From assembly GCA_016839405.1 (NCBI GenBank), contig JAEOUJ010000222.1, forward strand, positions 1 through 40,267: a DNA stretch of 40,267 nt. Direction: 5' to 3'. Below are positions 1 through 7,924 of this stretch, piece by piece. This DNA comes from Candidatus Gerdarchaeota archaeon (GTDB lineage: Archaea; Asgardarchaeota; Heimdallarchaeia; JABLTI01). A program made the translations under genes and the position numbers. How positions within the stretch are numbered: position 1 is the stretch's first letter; each line of letters opens with the position of its first letter. The notes under the pieces are model-generated. The model was not told the DNA's origin and did no database searches. It saw nothing but the letters and a program-made list of their open reading frames with translations.

Positions 1-2
1 CA

Positions 3-1709
3 CCAATTAATATACGTAACGAACAAGCTTATGCTGTTTTAATAATAGATATTACTCAACAAAAACAATCACAATTAGCATTAACCCGTGAACGAGAGCT
101 TCTTAAGATTATATCTGAAGCCACAGCAAATAATTTCTATGTAAATGATTTATGTTCTGACCTATTGAAAGGTTTAATTAAAACATTAGATTTAGATGCA
201 GGATCTATACGTTTATTTAAAGAAGAGAAAAATCAATTGGTATCAATCGCTGATTTTGGTTTAAAAGATGATGAGAAATATCTTTTAACGCCAATTATAT
301 TTGAAGAAACTAAACATCCTTTAATAGAACTTCTAAAACAAGAAAATATGATTTTCTCGTTAGATTCCTCAACACATCCATTATTAAAATCATCTCCTTT
401 AGCTACAAAATATGGTTTTAAAACGTATATTTTCTGGCCAATTAAATCTGCTAAAGGGACATTTATTGGAACACTACAAATTGGATCTAGAAGAATTTCA
501 AACCTTACTGATGAGGACAAGGTAATTTTTGAATCTATAACAGAAATTATAGCTACTTCTATAGAGCACTTACAAGCACTAGAAGAATTGCGTGAAAGTC
601 AAGAGAAATTCAAGCGAACTGTAGATAACATTACTGATGGAATAAGTATAATAGAAAATGAGGAATTGGTTTATATTAATGAAAGAGCAATGGATATTTT
701 TGGTTATACAAAAGAAGAAATTAAAGAAATGAAAGGTTTTAATTTTGTAGCTCAAGAAAGTAGTGATCAACATGAAATAGATAAACAAATTATTCTTCTT
801 GAACCTAATAAATTACATGAAAAAGAATATTGGTTTATTAGAAAAGATGGAACAAAAAGATGTGTTAATAACAGGCATTCAATAATTCTAAAAGATGATG
901 GTAATTATAGTCTGTATATTCTATCGACAGATGTAACTGAAAGAAAGCTTGCAGAAGAAGCATTACAAAAATTAAATGAAGAATTAGAAGAACGCGTTAA
1001 AGAAAGAACATTACAATTAGAGCTAGTTAATAAAGAACTAGAAGCATTTTCCTATTCTGTTTCTCATGATTTAAGAACTCCTTTAAGAAGCATTGATGGT
1101 TTTAGTCAAGTTTTATTAGAGGATTATTCTAGATTTCTTGATGAAACAGGTCAGGATTATTTACAAAGAATAAGGACTTCCACCAAAAGAATGAGTAATC
1201 TCATTGATGATTTATTAGCATTATCTAGATTAACACGTAAAGAGTTAGCAATTGAACAAATTGATTTAACTAAATTATGCAACGATATAATTGATGAATT
1301 TAAAATAAATGAACCAAATAGAAAAATTCAGATATCTATTGAAAAGGGAATGATAATTTATGGCGATCCATCACTTATAAGAACAGTTTTAGAAAATCTT
1401 ATTGGAAATGCTTGGAAATTCACAAGAAAGAAAATAAGACCAAAGATAATTATTGGTACAAAAACTATTAATAAAGATAAAATATATTTCATAGAGGATA
1501 CTGGTGTTGGATTTGATATGGCTTATGCAAATAAGCTATTTGCTGTCTTTCAAAGACTTCATAGCTATAAAGAATTTGAAGGAACAGGAGTTGGATTAGC
1601 AATAGTTCAAAGAATAATTAACCGTCATGGAGGAAAAATATGGGCTGAGGGTAAAGTAAACAAAGGTGCAATTTTCTACTTTACAGTTAAAACCAATCCT
1701 AAAGATTAA
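3..1709 (+). CDS. Sensor histidine kinase (PAS-GAF-PAS-HisKA-HATPase), 5' end outside window
   Basis: Two-component sensor kinase that autophosphorylates a histidine and passes the phosphate to a receiver. The frame is open from base 3 with no stop, so the gene enters from the left; a TTG at 165 is internal. 568 residues are visible. The first ~25 look like the end of a PAS/PAC domain (LIIDITQQK). A GAF domain covers about 35-195, a PAS domain about 200-315 (ending STDVTERK), then a coiled coil. The HisKA box has SVSHDLRTPLR with the phospho-acceptor His at visible residue 355. The ATPase domain shows the N box (ENLIGNAWKF), G1 (DTGVGF), F box (FAVFQRLH) and G2 (GTGVGLAI). No membrane segment is seen, so the visible part is cytosolic. 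Two receiver genes follow closely and are its likely partners. The ligand is unknown. The kinase assignment is secure. Confidence 0.95.
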   Translation, partial: PINIRNEQAYAVLIIDITQQKQSQLALTRERELLKIISEATANNFYVNDLCSDLLKGLIKTLDLDAGSIRLFKEEKNQLVSIADFGLKDDEKYLLTPIIFEETKHPLIELLKQENMIFSLDSSTHPLLKSSPLATKYGFKTYIFWPIKSAKGTFIGTLQIGSRRISNLTDEDKVIFESITEIIATSIEHLQALEELRESQEKFKRTVDNITDGISIIENEELVYINERAMDIFGYTKEEIKEMKGFNFVAQESSDQHEIDKQIILLEPNKLHEKEYWFIRKDGTKRCVNNRHSIILKDDGNYSLYILSTDVTERKLAEEALQKLNEELEERVKERTLQLELVNKELEAFSYSVSHDLRTPLRSIDGFSQVLLEDYSRFLDETGQDYLQRIRTSTKRMSNLIDDLLALSRLTRKELAIEQIDLTKLCNDIIDEFKINEPNRKIQISIEKGMIIYGDPSLIRTVLENLIGNAWKFTRKKIRPKIIIGTKTINKDKIYFIEDTGVGFDMAYANKLFAVFQRLHSYKEFEGTGVGLAIVQRIINRHGGKIWAEGKVNKGAIFYFTVKTNPKD

Positions 1710-1729
1710 CACAATAGAAGGTAAGTAAT

Positions 1730-2188
1730 TTGAAAAAATTAATTCTACTTGCAGAAGATAATCCTGATGATATTATATTAACAAAAAGAGCTTTTAAGAA
1801 AAGCGATATTTTGAATGAACTTATTATAGTAAATAATGGCCAAGAAGCTCTTGATTACTTATTTTGTAATGGAAAATTTAAAAATCGTGATCCAAAAATC
1901 ACACCAGAATTAATTTTGCTTGATCTTAAAATGCCAAAAGTAGATGGGCTAGAAGTCCTAAAACAAATCAGAGAAAATAATCAAACTAAACATCTACCTG
2001 TTGTGATTTTAACAACATCAAAAGAAGAAAAGGATATGATCAAAAGTTATTGTTTGGGAGCTAATTCATATATAATTAAACCAGTGGATTTTGATCAATT
2101 TATAGAAGCTGTTAAACAACTTGGTCTTTACTGGCTAGAGCTGAATCAAAGACCTAGCATAGCTAGATGTAGTGATAAAAGTGTTTGA
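1730..2188 (+). CDS. Stand-alone response regulator receiver (Rcp1-like)
   Basis: Single receiver domain of 152 residues with no DNA-binding or enzymatic output domain. The acidic pocket is at residues 10-14 (EDNPDD), the phospho-acceptor Asp is in LLDLKMPK (about residue 65), and the conserved Thr/Ser (LTTS) and Lys (IIKP) follow. The 'NG.EALDYL' helix and long loop before the acceptor Asp resemble the Rcp1 type that pairs with GAF-containing kinases. The start is TTG, 20 bases after the kinase stop, with a GAAGGT purine stretch upstream. It overlaps the next receiver gene by 17 bases, so the three genes are surely one transcript. The last ~18 residues lie beyond the usual receiver fold. Output is probably phospho-relay or protein binding. 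Confidence 0.92.
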   Translation: MKKLILLAEDNPDDIILTKRAFKKSDILNELIIVNNGQEALDYLFCNGKFKNRDPKITPELILLDLKMPKVDGLEVLKQIRENNQTKHLPVVILTTSKEEKDMIKSYCLGANSYIIKPVDFDQFIEAVKQLGLYWLELNQRPSIARCSDKSV

Positions 2189-2561
2189 TAAGTTAAAAAT
2201 CCTATTTATTGAAGATTCAGAAAATGATGCTGTTTTAATGACTCATTATTTGAAGAGTATATTTAAAGAAGTACTTTTTACTAGAATTGAAACAAAAGAA
2301 GAAATTGAATTAGCTTTGAAAAATGAAGATTGGGATATTATTATTATAGATAATGCTCTACCACAATTAACAGCATTTGAGGCGATAAATCAAATCAAGA
2401 AAATGAATGTTGATAAACCTATGATTTGCACATCCGGAACAGAATTGTTAGATATAAAAGAACGTTGCTTGGAAGAAGGTGCACTTGCATTTATTACAAA
2501 AAATGATAAAGAAAATTTCATTAATACAATAGTAAATATAATAAAAGAAAAATATGAATAA
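2172..2561 (+). CDS. Second stand-alone response regulator receiver
   Basis: A 129-residue receiver-only protein. Acidic residues are in FIEDSEND near the N-terminus, the likely phospho-acceptor Asp is in IIIDNALPQ, a Ser/Thr follows in CTSGTE, and the Lys is in FITKND. The acceptor loop lacks the usual DxxMP wording (it reads DNALPQ), as is common in receivers that act in phospho-relays. The gene starts inside the end of the previous receiver gene: GTG at 2172, with a second possible GTG at 2181. It is thus translationally coupled. A strong hairpin ends the three-gene unit just downstream. Confidence 0.88.
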   Translation: MIKVFDKLKILFIEDSENDAVLMTHYLKSIFKEVLFTRIETKEEIELALKNEDWDIIIIDNALPQLTAFEAINQIKKMNVDKPMICTSGTELLDIKERCLEEGALAFITKNDKENFINTIVNIIKEKYE

Positions 2562-2577
2562 TTTTTACTTTTTTTTA

Positions 2578-2630
2578 GAGAATAACTCGGATAAGAGAAA
2601 AAAGGTAGAGATTCTTATCCGAGTTTTCTC
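2578..2630. terminator. Long inverted repeat between convergent genes
   Basis: Perfect 12-base arms at 2584-2595 (aactcggataag) and 2614-2625 (cttatccgagtt) are separated by an 18-base loop. Allowing one bulged T at 2583, the stem extends by five more pairs (gagaa/ttctc) to 17 pairs. It lies between the stop of the second receiver (2561) and the stop of the zinc-ribbon gene on the other strand (2692), so it could end transcription from both sides. A T-run also precedes it at 2567-2576. Confidence 0.7.
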
Positions 2631-2691
2631 ATTTTGCCTTGAAACAGATTTATTGGGATATTCCAGACAATAGTATTTTATCCAAGCTTTA

Positions 2692-3414
2692 TTATACAGA
2701 AGCGCCACAATTCGGGCAATATTGCCCATCTTTTGGAGTTATTGGTGCTCCACATGATTGACAGAATTGACCTTCCAATTTCTTTCTTTTTGAGTTTGTT
2801 CGATTAACGCTAGGTGATTCTTTCTGTTTTTTACTTTCACTCTCAGCAATTCTATTGAAATAAATTGTACTAAATATTTTTACCAAGAATATAATGAAAA
2901 ATATTGAGAATAAAGCACCTGTAGTACCTGTAGCAATTATTGAACCAAATGGTATTACATCAATGTCTACTTCAAGTCGAACATCAACAAGATTGTTGTT
3001 ATATATAATAAAGCAATATTTCCTATCATATGATAAACCAAGATCTAGCTTTTTAATATAAATATCAGAGCTTTTTATATAATAAGTTGAATTTGTTATA
3101 GTTGGTTCAGGTTCTCCTAAAAGCGCCCATAAATTGAAAGTACCTTCATCCATAATTGAAAAGACTATTGGAATTTCTGTAAATGAATCATTGTATAATG
3201 TACTTCTAATATCAATATTAATTCTGTCTGCTCCTGAAATTTCAAGCATACTTATATGAGACTCACCTGGTGCATAATTTACATAAGTTCGTATTATACT
3301 TGTTGAATTACTGGCAATATTTATCCCACAAATTAATGTTGGAATTGCTAATCCTGAGAATAGTACCAACATAGTGATTGACAATCCAGTCATGTATTGA
3401 GTTTTATTTGACAT
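2692..3414 (-). CDS. Membrane protein with extracytoplasmic domain and C-terminal zinc ribbon
   Basis: 240 residues. A hydrophobic segment at about 12-32 is followed by a ~120-residue polar, probably beta-rich domain, a second membrane segment at about 157-180, a basic linker, and a C-terminal zinc ribbon with two CxxC pairs (FCQSCG and YCPNCG). The layout suggests an outside domain tethered by two helices with the ribbon in the cytosol. An AGGAG ribosome site lies about ten bases before the ATG. Specific function is not recognised. The gene converges on the kinase/receiver unit and diverges from the TrmB-type regulator, so the palindrome between them could also affect it. Confidence 0.75.
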   Translation of the reverse strand: MSNKTQYMTGLSITMLVLFSGLAIPTLICGINIASNSTSIIRTYVNYAPGESHISMLEISGADRINIDIRSTLYNDSFTEIPIVFSIMDEGTFNLWALLGEPEPTITNSTYYIKSSDIYIKKLDLGLSYDRKYCFIIYNNNLVDVRLEVDIDVIPFGSIIATGTTGALFSIFFIIFLVKIFSTIYFNRIAESESKKQKESPSVNRTNSKRKKLEGQFCQSCGAPITPKDGQYCPNCGASV

Positions 3415-3479
3415 ATTTTGAATACTCCTTTTATATCCATTTTTTCCTTGTAAATAGCTGAAAAGCTTAAGCCAATCTA

Positions 3480-3509
3480 GTAACTACTTAGGTGGTTACC
3501 TTTATATAT
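3480..3509 (+). promoter_or_regulatory. Palindromic operator candidate joined to a TATA box
   Basis: Bases 3480-3499 form a 20-base near-palindrome with outer arms GTAAC/GTTAC (pattern GTAACYACYTARGTRGTTAC, 16 of 20 positions symmetric). It directly precedes TTTATATAT at 3501-3509, the only clear TATA-like element before the regulator gene. TrmB-family repressors are known to bind palindromes at such positions, so autoregulation is a fair inference. A Shine-Dalgarno-like AGGAGA follows at 3531-3536. Confidence 0.55.
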
Positions 3510-3559
3510 GTATCCAATTCTATTATTTATAGGAGAAATTACTTCGATGAATAGAATTA

Positions 3560-4603
3560 GTGGTGATACTTTTGGAAATTAATCAACAATTAATCGATGG
3601 TCTAGCTAAAATTGGTTTAAGTCAAAATCAAGCTAAGGTCTACATAACTAGTTTAGTTTTAGGAGAAGAAGCATCTGCTTATACTTTGGCAAAAGAATCA
3701 AAAGTACCAAGATCTAAAATCTATGAGGTAATAGAATCTTTGGTTAAGATGGGATTTTTTGCTGAAATACCTTCTGATCAGGGGGCTGATTTATATAAAG
3801 CTCTAACTCCTGATAAAACCATTGATATGAAAATAACTGATATCACTACTACAATTAATGATGTTAAGAAAGAAATAACTATATTGTTAGAGGATTATAA
3901 AGGAAGAGTCTCAGAACCTCCTATTTTAATTCACAACAATGTTAATGCTTTGTTAAATGAATTAGATTCTGGTGAGTTTATAGAAGCTTGGATTGACAAT
4001 AATCTAAAAATTGCCATGGAATTAAAACAAGTATTAATTAAAAAGAAATGTACAATCCATACAATTACTGGCACAAGACCACTCTCGTTTATCCTTGGTA
4101 ATATTGATTCATTCTTTATAAGAGGTCGAAATGGTTCATTCTTTATAATTAAATTTTCAAATAGAATAATTCAACAAATTCTAGGTCTTGTAGAAGAAAC
4201 AAAACCAGAAGTAAGAGAAGCAATTTCTCGAGAGAGTGGCATTAAAATTCTTCGTGAAACAGCAATAATTAATGTAGAGGATAAGATAAAATTAGTTATT
4301 CCTGGATACGATTTAAAAACTGAAAGGGTTCTATTCTGGGGAACTGTTGAATTTGCAGAAGGTGTGTTTAAGAGCAATAATCCTTGTGATTGTTTTATTA
4401 CAGAAAATAGAATTTTATTAAGTGCTGATGATGGTCGCGTATTCGCTCGAGCATTAAAATTTGTTAATAAAATAAAACAAATTGACAGTCAGCTTGATAT
4501 TACACTTTCAAAAGTTGGTGGCACAGAAATATTAAAGATAAGATCAATTCCTTATGTTCCTATTATAGGAAACCTTCTGGAATTTATTCTAAAAACAATA
4601 TAA
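3560..4603 (+). CDS. TrmB-family transcriptional regulator
   Basis: 347 residues, close to the length of full TrmB sugar-sensing regulators. The N-terminal ~100 residues form the TrmB winged helix: GLSQNQAKVYITSLVLG, then AYTLAKESKVPRSKIYEVIE as the recognition region, then YKALTPD at the wing. A helical dimerisation stretch (about 85-120) and a ~220-residue effector-binding domain follow. The effector cannot be read from sequence. The start is uncertain: GTG at 3560 or TTG at 3572. The good AGGAGA site at 3531 is instead spaced for an out-of-frame ATG at 3547 that opens an 11-codon frame. The palindrome at 3480 suggests self-control, and the permuted asparaginase gene 68 bases downstream may be a target. 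Confidence 0.85.
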   Translation: MVILLEINQQLIDGLAKIGLSQNQAKVYITSLVLGEEASAYTLAKESKVPRSKIYEVIESLVKMGFFAEIPSDQGADLYKALTPDKTIDMKITDITTTINDVKKEITILLEDYKGRVSEPPILIHNNVNALLNELDSGEFIEAWIDNNLKIAMELKQVLIKKKCTIHTITGTRPLSFILGNIDSFFIRGRNGSFFIIKFSNRIIQQILGLVEETKPEVREAISRESGIKILRETAIINVEDKIKLVIPGYDLKTERVLFWGTVEFAEGVFKSNNPCDCFITENRILLSADDGRVFARALKFVNKIKQIDSQLDITLSKVGGTEILKIRSIPYVPIIGNLLEFILKTI

Positions 4604-4671
4604 ATCAATAATTTGAGAAAAATAGTAAATAAGGAGTTATTCTATATTTTTCTTTATTTGAGGAAGAATAA

Positions 4672-7116
4672 ATGCCATTAAAAAAATCACCCCGATTAGG
4701 ATTTTTAATTACTTTTGGAACAGATACTATGTCTTGGGGTTTATCTGCTCTAAGATATATGTTAAAGAATTTACCAGCTAATGTAGCAATAACTGGATCA
4801 CAAGTACCTTTAAGTTTTCGTTTTTCGTCATCAGATGTCTATCCTAATGTTGAAAATTCAATTAAATTATTAACACAATTAACAGGACCTGAAATATTTG
4901 TAGTTTTTAATAATGGTCAAGCAGCTTTTCAAGATGCTTTATGGAAAATTGACAAATGGTCTCCAGATGCCTTTAGTGGTGAAGAACTCGCTCGAATATC
5001 ATTAGATGAAATCATCATTCGAGGTAGAGCTTACCCAATGAATCTTGATAGAAAATTGGATAAATTGTATTTAATTCGCACAGGAGGAACAATAGATTCA
5101 GAATTATCTGATGAAGGAATTCTTTTACCAACTGGTAATTTGGTTGCTGAATTTATACAGGAAAGGTTTGCTAAGCAATATGATAGACTGGAATCAATTT
5201 CATTAATGGCTTTAGATTCCTCTGATATGATTTTTGAATCATGGGAACAAATAGCTAATCAAATTGCTAGTGAATGTAAAAAAGAGGGTTTTACAACATA
5301 TTGTGATTTGAAATTTGATTCCAATATTCAAATAATAGCAACTTCACCATTAACCACAGCAGAATTTTATCAACAAGCATTTCGAACTAGTAATGGTATA
5401 ATACTAAATGCTTTTGGTAGTGGAACTATTAATTCTGATATTTCTTCTAATTATTCTCCTCTACCAGCAATAGAGGAAGCAATTTCAAATGGTAAATTTG
5501 TTGTAATTGCTTCGCATACTCCTTTTGGTACTCAAGATTTTATTTACCAAAATGCTTGGAAACCTATTGAATTAGGTGCCATTCCAGCAGGTGATTTTAG
5601 TATTGCTCATTGTCAAATAAAATTAGCTTATATTTTAGGTCATATGAATATAATAGAAAAAATCGCTAAGAAAAACAACATTCCCAAAGATACATTAGTA
5701 AAACTGTGTTTCTTATCAGGTGTTGATTTTAGGTCAAATTCAAGCCGTCAAAAATATGAGAAATTAATTGGTTATCAAATACCTATAAAAGATCCTTTCT
5801 TTAATTTGCCATTTGATATTGCTTTACAGAAAATCATACGATATCTCAATAGGAGAAAAACGAAGCAAATAGTAATCAATTCTTTGGTTTCCTTCGAAGA
5901 TGCTTTTCATGAATATTTTAAGCAACCAGAAGCAAGAAGTAAATGGGCAATAATTTTGAAACCTGATACAGTTGTTGGTTCTAATAAATGGGGTGAGCTT
6001 GTTGATGCTGCTAGAAATTTGGCAATAATTTCTAGTGAATTGCTTGATTGGAATATTGTTACTATTGAATTGTCTGAAATTAATTATAATGAATTTGTAA
6101 AGAAAATTGAAAGTCTATGTTCTAATGAAAAAATAGGTGAATTTTTCAGATCGTTTAGATATGTCATTGTTGAAGGCGGAAGACAATCATTATATGATGA
6201 AAAAAGTTTTGATGAAATTTCTGAAAAGCGATTTAGTAAAAATGATTACCTTCATCTATTATATTCTTTAATGATTACAAGAAATAAACCTGGTGTTAGT
6301 CCATCACTTTTCCTATGCTTGGGTCATCAAGGTTTTGTAGAAATGCTACGAGATTTTTTAGTCAATTTAGTTGATAAATCATCCAAATATCATAATAAAT
6401 TATTAGAATTAGATATAAAAGCAGCTAAACATTTTTTGGAAATAATAGATGAAATCAAAACTTTAGGAAATAATTTTCCAGTAAAACGTAGGAATGAAGA
6501 AATTGTTGCCAAAACCTTTCAAGATCAATATTTTGCTGTAAAACAAAATGAACTTCCTGAAATGGGCATCAAACGAATGGTGAAATATACAATAAGTGAG
6601 AATTTAAAGCAAGAAAAAATTGTAAAAGCTTATAAAAAATTAGCTAAATTACATACTGGTTTACTTGAAGATTTCTATTCTTTAGAATCATTGGATATAG
6701 TTATGTTGCATAACGATGAGACAAATGAAGAAGCAATTCTTTTTATCAATTGGGCATTGGGATTATTAGCTAAATTCACTCGAGCACATTATAAAATAAT
6801 GAAAGAAGATCCCAATTTATTTGATTTAACAAAATTACCTATTGGAATTGAAATACCAAGTTCTACTGTTTATGATATTGATAAAACAAGCATATTAACT
6901 GAAATAGGTGGATTAGTGATTTATTATTACAATCCAGAAACTGGCATCGTTAAAAGGGATTATACATTGCAATTTCATCCTGAATTATTTGAGGAAATTC
7001 AGATTTTACAAAAAAGAGATTTTGAAAGCAAGACTCTTCTTGAATTACCTGATGGCATTCAATTATTATTATCCTGCCTTCAAGCTGGTTTTATTGAGAC
7101 ATCTATGAAATTTTAA
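4672..7116 (+). CDS. Segment-permuted asparaginase fused to a class I glutamine amidotransferase domain
   Basis: 814 residues. Residues 1-115 match the middle of type I/II asparaginase: FGTDTM (15-20), ITGSQ (40-44), VVFNNG (77-82) and a Lys at 92 where the catalytic Lys is expected. Residues 132-210 match the canonical N-terminus: RTGGTID (136-142, nucleophile-type Thr140) and LDSSDM (181-186). Residues 217-325 match the C-terminal domain (FGSGTIN 248-254). So the order is middle, N, C instead of N, middle, C. The catalytic Tyr of the N-terminal loop seems replaced (GILLPTG at 149-155). Residues ~424-780 look like a class I amidotransferase: VEGGRQS (500-506), LCLGHQG with Cys549, LQFHPE with His769/Glu771, with a large helical insert between. 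GAGGAAG before the ATG supports this start. Substrates unknown; cytosolic. Confidence 0.82.
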   Translation: MPLKKSPRLGFLITFGTDTMSWGLSALRYMLKNLPANVAITGSQVPLSFRFSSSDVYPNVENSIKLLTQLTGPEIFVVFNNGQAAFQDALWKIDKWSPDAFSGEELARISLDEIIIRGRAYPMNLDRKLDKLYLIRTGGTIDSELSDEGILLPTGNLVAEFIQERFAKQYDRLESISLMALDSSDMIFESWEQIANQIASECKKEGFTTYCDLKFDSNIQIIATSPLTTAEFYQQAFRTSNGIILNAFGSGTINSDISSNYSPLPAIEEAISNGKFVVIASHTPFGTQDFIYQNAWKPIELGAIPAGDFSIAHCQIKLAYILGHMNIIEKIAKKNNIPKDTLVKLCFLSGVDFRSNSSRQKYEKLIGYQIPIKDPFFNLPFDIALQKIIRYLNRRKTKQIVINSLVSFEDAFHEYFKQPEARSKWAIILKPDTVVGSNKWGELVDAARNLAIISSELLDWNIVTIELSEINYNEFVKKIESLCSNEKIGEFFRSFRYVIVEGGRQSLYDEKSFDEISEKRFSKNDYLHLLYSLMITRNKPGVSPSLFLCLGHQGFVEMLRDFLVNLVDKSSKYHNKLLELDIKAAKHFLEIIDEIKTLGNNFPVKRRNEEIVAKTFQDQYFAVKQNELPEMGIKRMVKYTISENLKQEKIVKAYKKLAKLHTGLLEDFYSLESLDIVMLHNDETNEEAILFINWALGLLAKFTRAHYKIMKEDPNLFDLTKLPIGIEIPSSTVYDIDKTSILTEIGGLVIYYYNPETGIVKRDYTLQFHPELFEEIQILQKRDFESKTLLELPDGIQLLLSCLQAGFIETSMKF

Positions 7117-7118
7117 CA

Positions 7119-7796
7119 TCATTTTTTCTTTTCTTCATCACCATTTGGTTTTTTAACAACTACCCATAAATAACCTCTGAGATCATTTGGACGTAATAAT
7201 CGTTTATCATGACCATCGCTAAGAAATGTCCATCCTTTGAAAATTTCTTCAAGCTCTTCTTTTACAATAAATTTCATTGGTGGATCAGTATCAAAATGAG
7301 GTAAAACATTACCACAATAAACAACATACCCTCCGGGTTTTACAGCTTCAGCAATTTCTTTTAGTCGAGGAATTGCTCTTTCAAATAAATATTGCAACAC
7401 TTGAACTGCAACAATAACATCATATTTACCTTTAGGTATATCCCAACCATCCATATCTTTCAATTCTACTTTTAAATTATCTTCTACTTCAAGAACCTTA
7501 GCTCTTTTTTCAGTTAATTCAACCGCACTTTTCAATGCATCAATTGCATAGACATTACATCCTAATTTAGCTAGAAAACATGCATATCTTCCATCTCCAC
7601 AGCCTAATTCAAGAACATTCATATCCTTAGCATTCCCCATAATATGCCCTCCAACTACTTGAACAGGATGTGCTATAAAAGCCATGAATTTGAGTTGTTC
7701 ATCAGGTGCTTCTAGCATTTTCTTATGATAATTATCCCAACCAGTCATCCATTGATCTGGAGCAGGAACATTTAACCATTCTTTTTCTGTTGTCAT
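7119..7796 (-). CDS. Class I SAM-dependent methyltransferase
   Basis: 225 residues. The SAM-binding motif I is VLELGCGDGR (about 62-71), the acidic residue ending strand 2 is in VYAID, and a motif IV-like YDVIVAVQVLQYL and post-motif VKPGGYVVY follow. This is the Methyltransf_11/TehB-type fold. The substrate cannot be read. The N-terminal ~60 residues (with WMTGWDNYHKKML) form a helical lid. The gene converges on the asparaginase-amidotransferase gene, with only two bases between stop codons. The lysine-rich C-terminus is polar. Confidence 0.88.
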   Translation of the reverse strand: MTTEKEWLNVPAPDQWMTGWDNYHKKMLEAPDEQLKFMAFIAHPVQVVGGHIMGNAKDMNVLELGCGDGRYACFLAKLGCNVYAIDALKSAVELTEKRAKVLEVEDNLKVELKDMDGWDIPKGKYDVIVAVQVLQYLFERAIPRLKEIAEAVKPGGYVVYCGNVLPHFDTDPPMKFIVKEELEEIFKGWTFLSDGHDKRLLRPNDLRGYLWVVVKKPNGDEEKKK

Positions 7797-7924
7797 ATAT
7801 AATCACAAATTATAAAAGATAGTATTCTTTTTTAAAGAAAGGATAAATCTTGAAAATTAGACCATTAACAGTTTTATCGAATATTCTCCAATTAGCTATT
7901 TTAGTGTTTGAATTTTAAAAAAAA

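Noticed and set aside
233..520. Antisense open frame inside the histidine kinase
   Set aside because: It lies wholly within the GAF region of a convincing gene, has no ribosome site and no family features. The same holds for similar shadow frames in nhaA, the MFS, tldD/tldE and binding-protein genes.
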